Shown: piece by piece, positions 35,100 through 46,572 of the stretch
Numbering within the stretch: the stretch's first letter is position 1
How the letters are laid out: each line of letters begins with the position of its first letter
Assembly: GCA_011799875.1 (NCBI GenBank)
Contig: CM022303.1
Span: 190,761,700 to 190,825,699 of the forward strand
Length of the DNA stretch: 64,000 nucleotides
Direction of reading: 5' to 3'
DNA from: Thinopyrum elongatum
Taxonomy: Eukaryota; Streptophyta; Magnoliopsida; Poales; Poaceae
Made by a program: the position numbers and the translations under genes
Notes under the pieces: generated by a model
What the model was told of the DNA's origin: nothing
What the model saw: only the letters and a program-made list of their open reading frames with translations
Databases searched by the model: none

Positions 35100-37020
35100 C
35101 ACTTGCATGTGGACCAAATATATGTATGAAAAGGGTGGTTTGATGTTCAAATACCAAATGCAGCTTCGATGTGGCACCTATCTGGCAAAGTGCACAGTAT
35201 TGCTTGCCCCCCCTCGTGTCGGCAGGAAGGGAATCCTAAGCTATGAATGCATGCCCCCCACGGAGGTTCACCTAGCAAAGTGCGAAGTAGCAGCCCTCCC
35301 CACACACTTTCAGTCGGCGGGCCAGAGAGGGCATCTCACCAAGATGGATCGTAAAATGGACCAAGAATAATCCACCTTGGTCATACAACCTCTCTCTTGT
35401 TGTTGGTCAAAGTGATGGCCGTCCATGCGACCCCGGAGATGGGCTAGCTCGCCAATAATCATGCAAGTAGCTAGTCCCTGAAGAAAACCACTGCCTGCGT
35501 GTGGCCCAAACATATGTATGGAGAGGTGTGTTTGAATACACAATGGAACAACTTTGATGTGCCACCGAGCTTTCGAACCAGAAATCCCCACACTGAGCGA
35601 GGGTTAGTTGACGATGCATATGTATGTCACACCACACTTCAAGCCGATGACGAGGATTCATGCATGCATGCGTGCATAGGATGCGCTCAAACTTAATTAG
35701 GTCTAAATCTCACCATGACCTATACTACGATAACACGAACCAAAGGAAAAATCCGCCATGGTAACCTATCTTGTTGTCGGTCATGGTGATCATGGATGTC
35801 CACGCGGGCCCACGAATATATAGGCTTGTCACCGATAACCACGCGAGGGAGTGTACCGTTCGAAGACAACCACTACATGCATATGTATAGAGGTGATGCG
35901 TGCATGCATGTTTGAATACCATTTCACAACATTGATGTGGCGCGTGCGTCGAAAATCGTACAGTCCCCACACAGAGCGAGATCGGTTCATGACGTGTCGT
36001 GGTACTAGCCACTTCGACTCGATGGGAGTGATTCATGCGTACACATGCATGTGTGTGCTCAAACTGTATCATGTCATCCCAGAGCATGACCTATATATAT
36101 ATATACCGTATTACAAAAAAAAAATCCCCTCCTAAGTCAAATTAACCTCTCTCATTGTCAGGCAAAGTAGTGATGGACCAAGCGGGCCCACAGGTGGAAA
36201 GCATCGATATCGCTAATATCCGCTTAAGTGGGTGCGAGAGGACAACCACCATCGCTTTGCATGTGGGCCAAACATATGTTGAATACCCAAAATGCACAAC
36301 TTTGATGTGGCACATGCCTCAAAAACCGTAAAGTCCCCACACAGAGCGAGGTTCATGAAGCGTACTACATATGATGGTCCCCTTCTCCCTCTTCGACGCA
36401 TACTATATGCTCCTACCATAATACAACCCAAAAAGAATCCTCCTTGATGGTGAAATTAATTAACCTCTCCCGATGTAGGTCAAAGTGATGCATGCATCGA
36501 CGATGGCCTCGCGGGCCCACAGATGAAAGCGTCACACGTGAGTGTCCTAGGATAACCACCGCCTGCATGCATGTGGCCCAAAGAGGTGTTGTGTGATGTT
36601 TGAATAGCCAATTTCACAACTTTGATGTGGCACGTGCCTCGGAAACCGAAAAGTCCCGACACTGAGTGAGGTGTACTTGTTCACGGACGCGTACATATAG
36701 TATATATGCTAGTCCCCTCCTACCTCTTCGACGCGTACTATATACTCCCACCATAACACAAACAAAAGATTCTACCTTGCTGGTCAAATTAACCTCTCTG
36801 CCGGCTGTTGGTCAAAGTGATGGACGATGACCTCGCGGGCCCACAGAAAGTGTCACACGCGAGTATCGAGTGTCGTGTAGGACAACCATCGGCTGCATGT
36901 GGCCAAAACATGTATGTATGAAAGGGTTGTGTAATGTTTTAAATAACAAATTCACGACTCTGATGTGGCACCTGCCTCACAAAACGGCCAACCCACACGG
37001 TGGCTCACGACTCGTAGTGT
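35100..37020. repeat. Diverged tandem array, about six units of 310-390 bp
   Basis: Related units recur starting near 35100, 35490, 35870, 36245, 36560 and 36890. Each has, in order, gcatgtggcccaaacatatg, an AT-rich step, acaactttgatgtggcacgtgcct, cccacacagagcgagg, then aacctctc...gtcaaagtgatgg and cctcgcgggcccaca. Units are well diverged. No ORF is conserved between them, so this is non-coding satellite-like DNA inside the CACTA element. I cannot tell whether it belongs to a named Triticeae satellite. Confidence 0.75.
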
Positions 37021-37050
37021 ACTGCCAGCACCACCACACCCAGACGCACG

Positions 37051-37054
<4 letters not shown>

Positions 37055-37101
<47 letters not shown>
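37055..37101. repeat. (CA)n microsatellite
   Basis: About 23 uninterrupted CA units at the end of the tandem array. Confidence 0.97.
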
Positions 37102-37102
<1 letters not shown>

Positions 37103-38030
37103 GCGAATCCACCGCAACTACGATGCATGTTAAATTATCCCGCGGTGAACATATGTTACCAAAGGAGAGATGTTTTAATTTTGAAAAAAAACCCAGAGAT
37201 CATTAAGACGTTTTAGTACATTAATTGATTTTCTAGGGGTATAATGTGCAAAAATCAAATTTGAGCTACATGCACACGTGACAGTGCACCTAAATGGATT
37301 GCAAAAACACATGTGTCTCACTGAGTGCATGTTTACTCCCCGTGCAAGAAATTTCAAACATTGAGAATCTTGATTTTTAAATTCTAGTACATCCAAAACT
37401 TATTTGAAATTCATGAAACTTATCGTGTTGTCATATGGACACCAATACAAAGTGGCATTGTACTTTTTTTGTCAAATTTGAGACCAGTTTTGATGTAATC
37501 TTTATCTTCTTACAAACGGGAGATTATTAATAATTGGGAACCAATATCGCAAACGGATTATTTATTCGAACCGTGAGCGTTAGACCAACAATGGATACGT
37601 GCCATGCTTCGATTAAGCAATAAAGTGGCAGCATTAATCATCCAAATAGAAAAAAAATATACGTGCCGCCACGCGCCCCGTGTGCCGTGCGAGCAGGCGT
37701 GAGTTGACCGGACGCATGCGAGTAGTCCGCCGCGCAGGTAGACCGGGAGGCGTGCGTGCAGGTGTGTGAATTGACGGGAGGCGTGCTCGCTGCGCAGTGT
37801 CATTGGGAGGCGTGCGAGTAGCTGTGTGAAACGACGGTAGGCATGCCAGTAGTCCGGTGCGCAGGCTCACCGGGAGGCGAGCCAGCGGTTTGACCGCCGC
37901 TCGCCTCTCTTCCACTACTCCATATTAATGGCGCGCCCGAGCGGCCGCACCCCCATCCTCGCCACACACACAATCCTCTCTCTTCGCTTGCATCCTCGAC
38001 GCCGCTCTCAGTCCTCAAAGCCGTCAGTGT

Positions 38031-39100
38031 ATGAGGATGCCGCCGAAGCGCCCCATCGTAGGGAGTGGTGACGCCGGGGCTGTTGAAGCACCGGAGCACG
38101 GCATGGAGATGGAGACAGAGGTTGCCGTCACCGTCGACAAGGTATCGCTGCACCCTGACATCATCGACGGCGTCGTGCTTCCACAGCCGAAGACGGAGGT
38201 CCACACCGACTCCGGTGACGACTCGGGCGACGACCCCGGCGATGACTCCGACGACCACTCCGGCGACGACTCGGACGACGACGGACAACTGGTTAGTCAT
38301 CTATACCCATTTATGTGTCAAATAGATCCTTGGGTTTCTCTGGTTACTCCTGCCTCCCCCTTTTTGGAATAGAAATCCTATGGTTATGTTCTCCCAATCC
38401 ATGAAATCTGAGTAAGTTTCGTTAGATCCGTGTAGTGCATTGATTGTTTGAATGGTACAAGTGATAAGTGATTAGTTGTTTCATCTGTGCAAATGATTTC
38501 TGCTAGTAATCTGACTAGGGTTAGTGTTCGTGCTAATAATTCCTAGCCAGGACTTGACAATTGATTTTGAATGACCTACATATATGTTTGTGCCATTATT
38601 TTCTTCAAGATTGGTCTGTACATAGACGATTGTGCTTAAAAATCAAACCATAATCTCTGGATATGTATAAAAAAATAGCCATAAATTCCTAATCCTACTT
38701 CACGGCATGTAAACATTGATTTGATGCCAAATTTTGGCAACTGCCAAATGTTCGCTAGAGATTAGTTTGTAAATATTAATTTGACGCCACATTTTTTTTA
38801 CTATTTGTATAGGTGTTATCTGACGATGTGGACAGCGAGGATGAAGATGGCCAGAGGAGGTACAAGAGGCAAATCCTGAGGGAGCTTTATGCGGGAATGC
38901 ATAATAGGCGTATTAGGACCTGGGACGGCGGCTATCGATGCCCATTTTGCAACCAAAAGCTTCATGACGCGTATGAAAGTGTTCTGGCGCATGCAAGAGG
39001 ACGAGCCGTTTGCTCCTTCAAGCAGAAGTATTCTCACAGGGTGGCGCACACCGCGTACGCCGAGTACCTGGAGAAGCTTCGGGATCGTGCTGGCAGATGA
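38031..39100 (+). CDS. Acidic zinc-finger (zf-XS-like) protein in the CACTA element
   Basis: The two exons are 38031-38291 and 38813-39100, with a 521-base GT/AG intron. Both exons are in phase 0, giving 182 residues with no stops. Residues about 60-95 are an acidic run of SGDDSGDDPGDD-type repeats, followed by DSEDEDG. The second exon carries YRCPFCNQKLHDAYESVLAH and a following Cys, a CxxC...H layout like the zf-XS finger found beside XS domains in SGS3-type RNA-silencing proteins. No XS domain follows. A GC-rich upstream region with a possible TATA (catattaatgg, 37922) fits a promoter. Function is unknown; a nucleic-acid-binding role is inference. Confidence 0.6.
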
Positions 39101-39275
39101 GATGAGATGTGGGATTGAACTATGTACGCTTGAGTATGCTTAATGACGGTTGAACTATGTACTTATGGTTGAACTATGCTTGTGTACGCTTATTATCTAT
39201 GTCTGAGTATGTTTAATCTATGTTTACTTATGTCTAAATGTGGGATATGGATGCAATCAATTCGGTTGACGGAAT

Positions 39276-39496
39276 CTACCTCCGTCCTGGTTTATTTGTC
39301 CCCTTTGTAATTTGTGTTAAATTTTGACCAAAGATTTAACTGACAAAATGTTAGTGTAGGTCAATCGTTGGATGCATATTTGAACATAGTGTTCAATGAT
39401 ATAATTTTTGGTGACATGCATAAACATTTTTAGTTAAATATTGGTCAAAATTTGGTACAAATTACAAAGGGGACCAATAAACCAGGACGGAGGTAG
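39276..39496. mobile_element. Stowaway-like MITE
   Basis: The ends ctacctccgtcctggtttat and ataaaccaggacggaggtag are near-perfect inverted repeats, extending inward (gtcccctttgtaatttgtg / caaattacaaaggggac). The size is about 220 bases, with TA at the right edge. The termini are a variant of the Stowaway CTCCCTCCGT end. Confidence 0.85.
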
Positions 39497-39942
39497 TACT
39501 TCAATCACACACGGTTCCCAAAATTGGAACCGTGTGTAATGACTTTCATTTTCCCTGTTATGTCAATCACACACGGTTGGCTCTAGCAAACCGTTGCCTC
39601 CGAAACTCTTTGTGGGACAGAAAACCCTCACCACCCAATTCAAAAAAGAAAAAAGAAAACCCTCACCATCCCCACGTCACAAAAACCCTCACCCCGCCTG
39701 CCACCCCCCCCGGTCCCCATTCACACCTGCACAAGCTCCTCCGCGTCTATGCATGTCACCGCCTATCGCGGCGGCAACCACTTAGCTCGACGCCTGCCGC
39801 CGCCGCCAGGCTGCCAGCAAACCCCACCGCATTTCGCCACTTCCGCTTGCCGCCGCCTATCGCCATCGACTTTCTCGACGCTGCTCGTGGTCGACCTAGC
39901 TCCGCCCGGTTGGGGAATCCGCCGTATTGAGGGTTTTTTCTC

Positions 39943-42867
39943 ATGGACAACAAGGTAACTAATTTAATGAGATATTATCTCATCTCTTATCCCAATTCAT
40001 CTGCCTCCTTTAATCACCCGGCCGAAATCGCTGTGAATTCATTTTTATTCGAGCTGATTTGAGGGTTTTCTTTCATTCATAGCGTGTACAGTGCGCGGAC
40101 ACATTAGGACTTTGCGGCCTCCGCCAGACATCCATGGAGTTCCATCTCACCGTACCAGATGACTTGAGGATGCGCGTGGTATGTTCAATCTCACCCTAAA
40201 TCGGTTGGCATGGCCTACTTTCCTGAACATATACTAAATATTGCTACATTTGGATAAAAGGTGCCACATGCACCATATACGTCAAAAGGGATTTTTCCTC
40301 TTCTTTCTATATTAGGCAAATTAATGATGTATTGTTCTTTCGATTACTCTCATATTTCCATGACATCATGTTTACCCTATCTGTTTAATTATAGATTTTT
40401 GTCCTTCGATTTCAACTGCTGTACAGTTCTTTCAATTTGGGCCCATATTTGCATGTTACCATATTTTCTTTAACAATCCTACCATTTTCTGTAGCGCGTC
40501 CCTTGCTATGCAACAGAATCTGTAGTACACAATCTTTCCCTTTACATAAATCAAGACTGCAGGGATGTCATACTGAACACAAACCATGGATTTACAATCG
40601 TTGCTACTGTAAGACTTGATGAACGTGGTGACTCCTATTTTGGCACTGGCCTTTGGAAAGAAATTTCTAAGTTTTATGTACTGAAAGCTGGCACTAAAAT
40701 TGCACTGCACATAAAAGAGCCTAGTCATGAGATATATGCTAAGTTCCCCGACGATATCATCCATCCAGACTTTGTTCGAAGTAAGTGTTCTTTTCAAGTA
40801 TCGGCATGTTGACTTACCCGGCAATATCAAATGAATTGTGTAGTATTTAAGCAACCAATTGTTATTCCATTTTCTTACTCTATTCCTACCTACTAACTTC
40901 TAGTTACCAATACACTTTTCTATTGCCCTGTTTTAACTAAATATTCCCTGTACTCCCACTTCTATCAGAAAGCGCCACTGACAAGGAGACTCCGGAGGTG
41001 GAGAACGGGGCTGCCAACAAGCGGAGGTGGGTCGAGCAAGAACCGCAAGCGACCCAAGCAGGCCTAGACTTCATCAGCAGCCTCCCCGATGATATGTTCA
41101 CAGTCATCATCTCCCAATCAAATATGGGGCGCGGACAACCGTCCTTTCCCGGCGGTGGCGCCCCCTATGGAACTCCACCCCTCTCGACTTCATCGACACC
41201 CACGAGCTCTGCCATGGCTATCACAAAAGCTTGGATGCGTTCTCCAAGATCCTCTGCAGTCACCCTGGCCCAACCAGAGGCCTTAGCATGGGCAAGTTCC
41301 GTTCCAACAGCAAGGACCGAGCCAAGCTTGACGACTGGTTCCGATCCCCACCCTAGATCAGCTCGAGGAGCTCACTTTTGATGATGGGCATATGCGCTCG
41401 CTGCCAATGTCCGCGCTCCGCCTCGCGCCCACGCTGCGCGTCGCCAAGTTCAGGAACTGCCATTCCCCCCCCCCTTAATGACGCGCCCACTCTTATTCTA
41501 CCATGACTGAAGCACCTCGAGCTCATCGCCGTCTGCCTCCCAAACGGTGACATGGAGCGCTTGCTCCATGGCTGTACTGCACTCGAGTACCTTCGTCTTC
41601 AGGTGATCAATGGGTTGAGTAGCTTCCACATCACCTCCATGACTCTCCGGACTATTTATGTCTGTTGCTGGTGCGGCAAGAAGACATCACAAGATGTGTA
41701 CCACGATATGGTCATTGAGGACACACCTTCACTTGAGAGATTACTTGCAGTTGATCAAGAAGGTCCAACAAGAATCAATGTCATTTCTGCGCCGAAATTG
41801 CCAGTGGTGGGCTACTCGTCTGACAAATACTCCGAACTTGTTATTGGATCCACACCCGTTCAGGTACAACAACCGCCTTCTACTTCTCCTTCTAGAAATT
41901 AGCATTATTTCTAATTTTGAAGATGTATGTTCGTCTGTCATCCAGAAAATGATTTCGACAAGCTTGACCCCGAAACTGCGCACAGTGAAGGTCTTGGCAC
42001 TAGAATCTATCGGCCCCAACCTGGAGCAAGTTGTCAGTTTCCTGAGATGCTTTCCATGCCTGGAGAAGCTATATAGCGAGGTGATGTTCCTTTCCTGTTA
42101 AATGTTAACCATAATGGAGTTCAATTTGTGACACCTTTTTCCAAGTTTACAATGACAATGTACTACGATTTCTGAAGGATTTTTTGGAGGATTTCAGTAC
42201 ATACATGTTTTCCCCTCATATTGGTTGCTTGATCCATATGGTTACAATCCATAAGCATTTCTCCTTTGGATTCATATGCACTAGTTTTCTTAGGGAACTT
42301 TTCATCCACTCCAACCTCTTGTGAAGAAGGCTATATTTTTCTAGATTGTAATCAAATGCCCATGTTAATCATGTCGGATCGAAGATGGCATGCTAGTGCA
42401 TTTTACAAATCCTACAAACCAAATAGGCCTGTAGTAGTGTTCAAAACTGCATGTAGGCACTAACATGTTTTCTTCTTTTGCAGATAAGATTAGGCCCGGT
42501 GGTGGATAATGTGATACAATATAACAATCACATCGAATGCCTAGATCTGCATCTCTCAGAAATTACTTTGAACTCCTACCGAGGGACCTTACTGGAGATT
42601 ATATTCGCCAGGTTCTTTGTTGTCAAAGCAAGGGTGCTCAAGGTAATGAGGTTTGCCCTACATTTATTTCGCAAAAATGAATGGTTTGTTGATCAGCGCC
42701 GGTGGCTGCGGCATAATGGAATAGGCTCCGGAAATGCTGAATTTCATTTTGGAACTTTAGATGACAGAGTAATCGGAAGTCATCGTGTCAACCCCATACA
42801 TGACTTCTCAGTGGCTGACCCCTTTGCAAAAATTATGAGGTTTCGAAACCAGACTTACAAGTGGTAA
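39943..42867 (+). pseudogene. B3-like / F-box-LRR-FBD chimeric gene, disrupted
   Basis: Splice sites define exons 39943-39954, 40083-40178, 40495-40780, 40969-41863, 41947-42080 and 42484-42867. Exons 1-3 join in frame (phases 0, 0, 1) and encode a B3-like segment with RLDERGDSYFGTGLWKEISK and FYVLKAGTKIALHI. Exon 4 then starts an F-box region (GLDFISSLPDDM) followed by leucine-rich repeat sequence (PTLRVAKFRNCH, LKHLELIAVCLPNGDMERLL). The last exon is an FBD domain (VKARVLKVMRFALHLFRKNE ... AEFHFGTL). Exon 4 is broken by a frameshift just after the F-box start (about 41110), another near 41356, a third near 41475 and a nonsense TGA near 41508. F-box/FBD proteins are substrate adaptors of SCF ubiquitin ligases; this copy cannot make a full one. 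A plant F-box gene fused behind CACTA B3-like exons suggests gene capture. Confidence 0.7.
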
Positions 42868-43764
42868 TATTAGTTTGAACCTCTCTGATATCCAAGTTCA
42901 GCGGATCAGTGCGAGCGTTTGCAGCTGATGAGCTGAATTTCTTTTCTAATATCAGTTTGAACCTTGTAATCTTTGAATTTGAGCCATATAACTCTGGAAT
43001 TTGAACCTTGTAATATTTCGAGCTTTTGTGGTACAATCATTGAAATGGCATCGTATGAGACTCGTATATTGGTAGCACTATTTTGACCTTAATATGCAAT
43101 GGACTTAGATTTTATTAACCATTCTCGAATCTGTTTACCTTGTCGATCTCATAGCACACGATCTGTATAGATAACTCGACTGCGATCTTCGACATTATTG
43201 CACACAGTTGGTTTCTTCAACCGTGTGCCCTGTAGAGCGCAGAATTAATTATCGCACTCAAGTGTCCATCATCACCCTTCTGTGTAACTTCGACCTCATC
43301 ACCCATGGGTGAACTTATGACCGAAGTCATTCCACACACTTCGTTTTTATAAAGCTTTTTGCCAATAAACGCCCACGATTTGTCCCTCTTCTAGCCGACG
43401 CATGGCCAAACTAGCCGGGAGGGAAGCTTGCGCGGTAAACTGCGCGGTAGCGCGGGAGCAGGCTCACTGACGATACATTTGGCGCCTCTTCGAGCCCACG
43501 CGTGGTCAAACAAAATGCATGCGGTGCGGTGTTGTCAAGCGTGCACTGGAATCCTTCGCTATGAACGTGGTGACAAGATGTGATGATTACAGGTCGGCCG
43601 GCCCCCATTTATTACAGCATCCATTTAACCCTTCTGTCTCTTCAAACTTTCAATCGCGCCCCACCATTGCAAGAAGCACACCCACCATGACAAATTCTTA
43701 GAGGGTATCCTGCGCGGTTCCAATGGCGCTCCGAGCGGCTGCCGACGACGAGCAGTAGTTCACC

Positions 43765-44442
43765 ATGCATGCCGTGGTGGACACCCACAGAAGGTTCACG
43801 GAGCTCTCGGTGGTGTACACCAACAACCCGGTCTGGGTGGAGCACTCCATCCACATCATGGAGCTGTTGCTTGCTGAGGAGAAGTACAAGGTGGTCGGGT
43901 TCGACCTCGAGTACACCCGCGCTCGTGCCGGGTCTCGTCCCAAGGTCGCCGTAGCCCAGATGTGCGTGCGCGATCACGTCCTCGTTTACCACTACTACCT
44001 GGCCACAAGGCGTTGCGAGCGTTTCGCCAGGTTTGTCAACAGCCCCCACTACATGTTCGCTACGGTGGACATCAACAACGATGTAAAGGTGCTCAAGAAT
44101 TCGGGCATCGCCTGCCAGAATCTTGTCGACATCCAGGGCCAATACAAGATCTGGGGCAGCAACGAGCATGAGAAGGACTCACTGGTTCACCTTGCCGAGG
44201 CCATCATTGATCCCTACTACAGAGACATGAAGGGTTCCTACAACAAGGACAAGCATGCCTCGCACTCGGCCTGGATGGAGAAACTCGACAAAGCTCACGT
44301 CGTGTACGCGACCAAGGAGGCGTACACGAGCTACGAGATGTACAGGCAGATCGTTGACATGAGGAAGTGCCCCCTTCCCCAAAATGGCCAGGGATCCAGC
44401 CGAAAGCAGAGCAATGGCAAGCATCATCGCAACAAGAAGTAG
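43765..44442 (+). CDS. WRN-like 3'-5' exonuclease domain protein
   Basis: This is a single-exon ORF of 225 codons with a DnaQ-type (DNA_pol_A_exo1, RNase H-like) fold. Motif I is GFDLEYT with the Asp-x-Glu pair, motif II is DINNDVKVL, and motif III is YATKEAYTSYEMY. In motif III the position usually held by catalytic Asp is Glu, so activity is doubtful. The C-terminal tail is basic (RKQSNGKHHRNKK). An in-frame ATG at 43723 opens eleven codons and then meets TAG at 43756, so the longer N-terminus is cut off and 43765 is the usable start. It lies between internal and right-end subterminal repeats of the CACTA element. Enzymes of this fold trim 3' ends of DNA or RNA; a role here is unknown. Confidence 0.7.
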   Translation: MHAVVDTHRRFTELSVVYTNNPVWVEHSIHIMELLLAEEKYKVVGFDLEYTRARAGSRPKVAVAQMCVRDHVLVYHYYLATRRCERFARFVNSPHYMFATVDINNDVKVLKNSGIACQNLVDIQGQYKIWGSNEHEKDSLVHLAEAIIDPYYRDMKGSYNKDKHASHSAWMEKLDKAHVVYATKEAYTSYEMYRQIVDMRKCPLPQNGQGSSRKQSNGKHHRNKK

Positions 44443-44589
44443 ATGATTAGATGCTCGTTTCTCCTAGTTTAGTATGCATGTAATTGCTTACTTTGGTGTG
44501 TGGAAATGTTATGTGTGTAGTCACTTGTGTAATTGTATGCTTAATTTGGTTTTGTAATGCAGTCTTTTTAAGTATATATGTTGATGCTG

Positions 44590-45214
44590 TGTAGACAGAG
44601 CGTAGATGTTGTGCGGACAGAGCAAATCACATCGCACACGGACTAAACAATGGAACCCGTCGGTGATGATTTCATCAACCACTGACAATTGTATACCAGA
44701 AATTGTTTGCTCACAACACACATGGCTTGTTAACAGGAATCGTCTGTATTGTTATTGGTCTTCCCACACATTTCTGATTACAGACTTGTTTGCCGCGTAT
44801 CACACACATCTTGTTAAGTTGAACCGTTTCTGTTCTCTTCCCTAATCGAAAATAGTTCATTCGAGCGAACCGTATGTCGTATATCACACACACCTTGATC
44901 TGGCTGACCGTTTCTATTGCTTTCCCTAATAGCAAACAGTTCATCAGAGCGAACTGTATGCCGTATATCGCACACACATTGATATGGCTGCCCGTTTCTG
45001 TTGCTCTGTCTAATCACAAATAGTTCGTATGGATCAATCGTATGCCCAGCATCGCACACGCAACTAAAATCTGAATCGTGTTTGATGTATCTGCTATCGC
45101 AAATGTTTTGCATCTTTTTGACGGTTTTTTTACATCAGCTATTAATGCATGACACACAGTTTCGTCAAAGGGTCTCTGATCATAGTGTCGCGTTAGCAGC
45201 ATCCTGCAGTAGTG
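44590..45214. repeat. Right subterminal repeat region and terminus of the CACTA element
   Basis: Repeated blocks of cacacaccttgatctggctgaccgtttctattgctttccctaat type recur with a period of about 72 bases (copies near 44805, 44880, 44950, 45020). Related single motifs appear from 43150. The region ends in TAGCAGCATCCTGCAGTAGTG at 45214 (CAGTAGTG being the inverted CACTACTG end), followed by GCA. Confidence 0.65.
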
Positions 45215-46491
45215 GCACATCAGCCACTCCCCCTCACCGCACATCATATGAACAGGTTAGCTAGATTCTTGTCGATGCCATCATATGAACGGGAATATCT
45301 ACAAGTTTAAAATATTCCATGGCAATTTTTTATTTTACTATTTACTCTGTTTATATTATAGTTTGCAGTATCATAAAACAAGTCATTATAAACACTACTT
45401 GTCTTGGTCCATCAAGTATTCCCGAGATTTTAGTCTAATATCAAGTCAGCATTGTTAGGAAACTTAACCCATTGAATAAACTTAGCAAAAACATTTTTTA
45501 CAAAAACAAAGCGAAATGCTACTATTTATACATCAAAAAGCTTAATCAACTTGCAGATTTTTCTTACATCCGTATCTAGAAAATTTTAAGATAAATAATA
45601 TGGATCGGAGGGAGTAGCTATTTCACCACCTGCAAATTTTTCTGATTACCACCACCCCCTTATAGCAGCACCCCTGCATAAGCTCTCCTGCAAATTTCAT
45701 CTTCATCAAATGTTTATGTCTTCATTTTTTTCCTTAATGTTTGAATCTGAATACTATTTAACTTCATGTATATAGTGTGCTTTGCTTCCACAGTAGTCTA
45801 GATGTTCCTGCCATGTCGTTTGTAAAACCATGTCTACTTTGTAGTGTGCAATATATCATGCACCTGTGTCTTCTCATCGTATATTCGCAACTGCAGATAC
45901 TCGCTTCAGAAACAACTATCACGTGCAAGATCTAGGCTATTTTACTTAAGTGACACTGATGGTAGCTATCTGCAGGCTTTCTTCATTCACCAGCTCTAAC
46001 TATTTGGCATACCCTCCGACAACTCTGCCTTGGTTGGCAAGTTGGCTGATATGCTCATCTATTACATGAACTCCTCTTCGCATCTGAAATTCTGGTGAAA
46101 CAATGACTCTACTAAGACCAGATGCAAAAATCATGGAGGTATCTCAATTGTGTCAAGGCATAAGCCTGACAAGCTATCCTAGAAAACGAACAACCACCAT
46201 GCATATCCAGATAGGTGGGGAATATTAATTACTAACCTTTAAGAACTTGATGCTGCGGAATAGTAATTATGTGTGCCCAAACAAAAGCAACTGATTATAA
46301 GTTGGAAGATTATGCATACCTAAAAAAAATAACTTAGTACTGAATGTTCAAGCATCAAAAACTTTTCAACCAGATTTTCCTTCCCACACGTCAATCTTAA
46401 CATTTCTAACCCTGTGTCTTCTTCCTTCAGCGGCAACTTAAAAGATTTTTGCAGATAGGGGTAAATTAGCAACAGAGAGGAAACACACGTA
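45215..46491. other. AT-rich spacer, no gene seen
   Basis: Apart from a diverged Stowaway at 45345-45614 the stretch has no ORF or motif I can support. Confidence 0.5.
45345..45614. mobile_element. Diverged Stowaway MITE
   Basis: It begins ctctgtttatattata after TA and ends ataatatggatcggagggag before TA. The right end is a standard Stowaway terminus and the left end is decayed. Size 270 bases. Confidence 0.5.
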
Positions 46492-46572
46492 CTCCCTCCG
46501 TCCCATAATGTAGGATGGTTTTTGACACTATACCAGTGTCAAAAAACATCCTACATTGTAGGACGGAGATAG
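46492..46572. mobile_element. Stowaway MITE (81 bp)
   Basis: Ctccctccgtcccataatgt at the left and the matching inverted tgtaggacggagatag at the right form a nearly full-length hairpin around gacactataccagtgtc. TA lies on both sides (46490-46491 and 46573-46574). Typical of Triticeae Athos/Thalos-type elements. Confidence 0.92.

Larger units (their letters stand above)
30848..45214. mobile_element. Putative CACTA element (14.4 kb) carrying several gene-like ORFs
   Basis: The left end CACTGGTACAGCGAGGTGCT (30848) and the right end, reverse-complemented CACTACTGCAGGATGCTGCT (45214), match at 14 of 21 positions. Each is flanked by the trinucleotide GCA (30845-30847 and 45215-45217), the 3-bp duplication expected of CACTA. 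Both ends carry degenerate subterminal repeats around accgtttgtgat/accgtgtgtgat; internal copies occur near 34777, 34886 and 39527. No TNP2-type transposase is visible, so the element would be non-autonomous. Cargo: B3 exons (minus), a repeat-bearing ORF (minus), a tandem array, a zinc-finger gene (plus), a B3-like/F-box chimera (plus) and an exonuclease-like ORF (plus). One caution: ctcaccgcac occurs both at 30841 and at about 45234, so the right flank is not wholly independent. Confidence 0.6.

Noticed and set aside
43765..44442. Exonuclease ORF as an independent host gene
   Set aside because: It sits between internal and terminal CACTA repeats with no host-like neighbours; element cargo is the simpler reading, although a host origin of the captured sequence is likely.
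30848..45214. TNP2-type CACTA transposase
   Set aside because: Looked for on both strands among the longer frames and not seen; the element is treated as non-autonomous.
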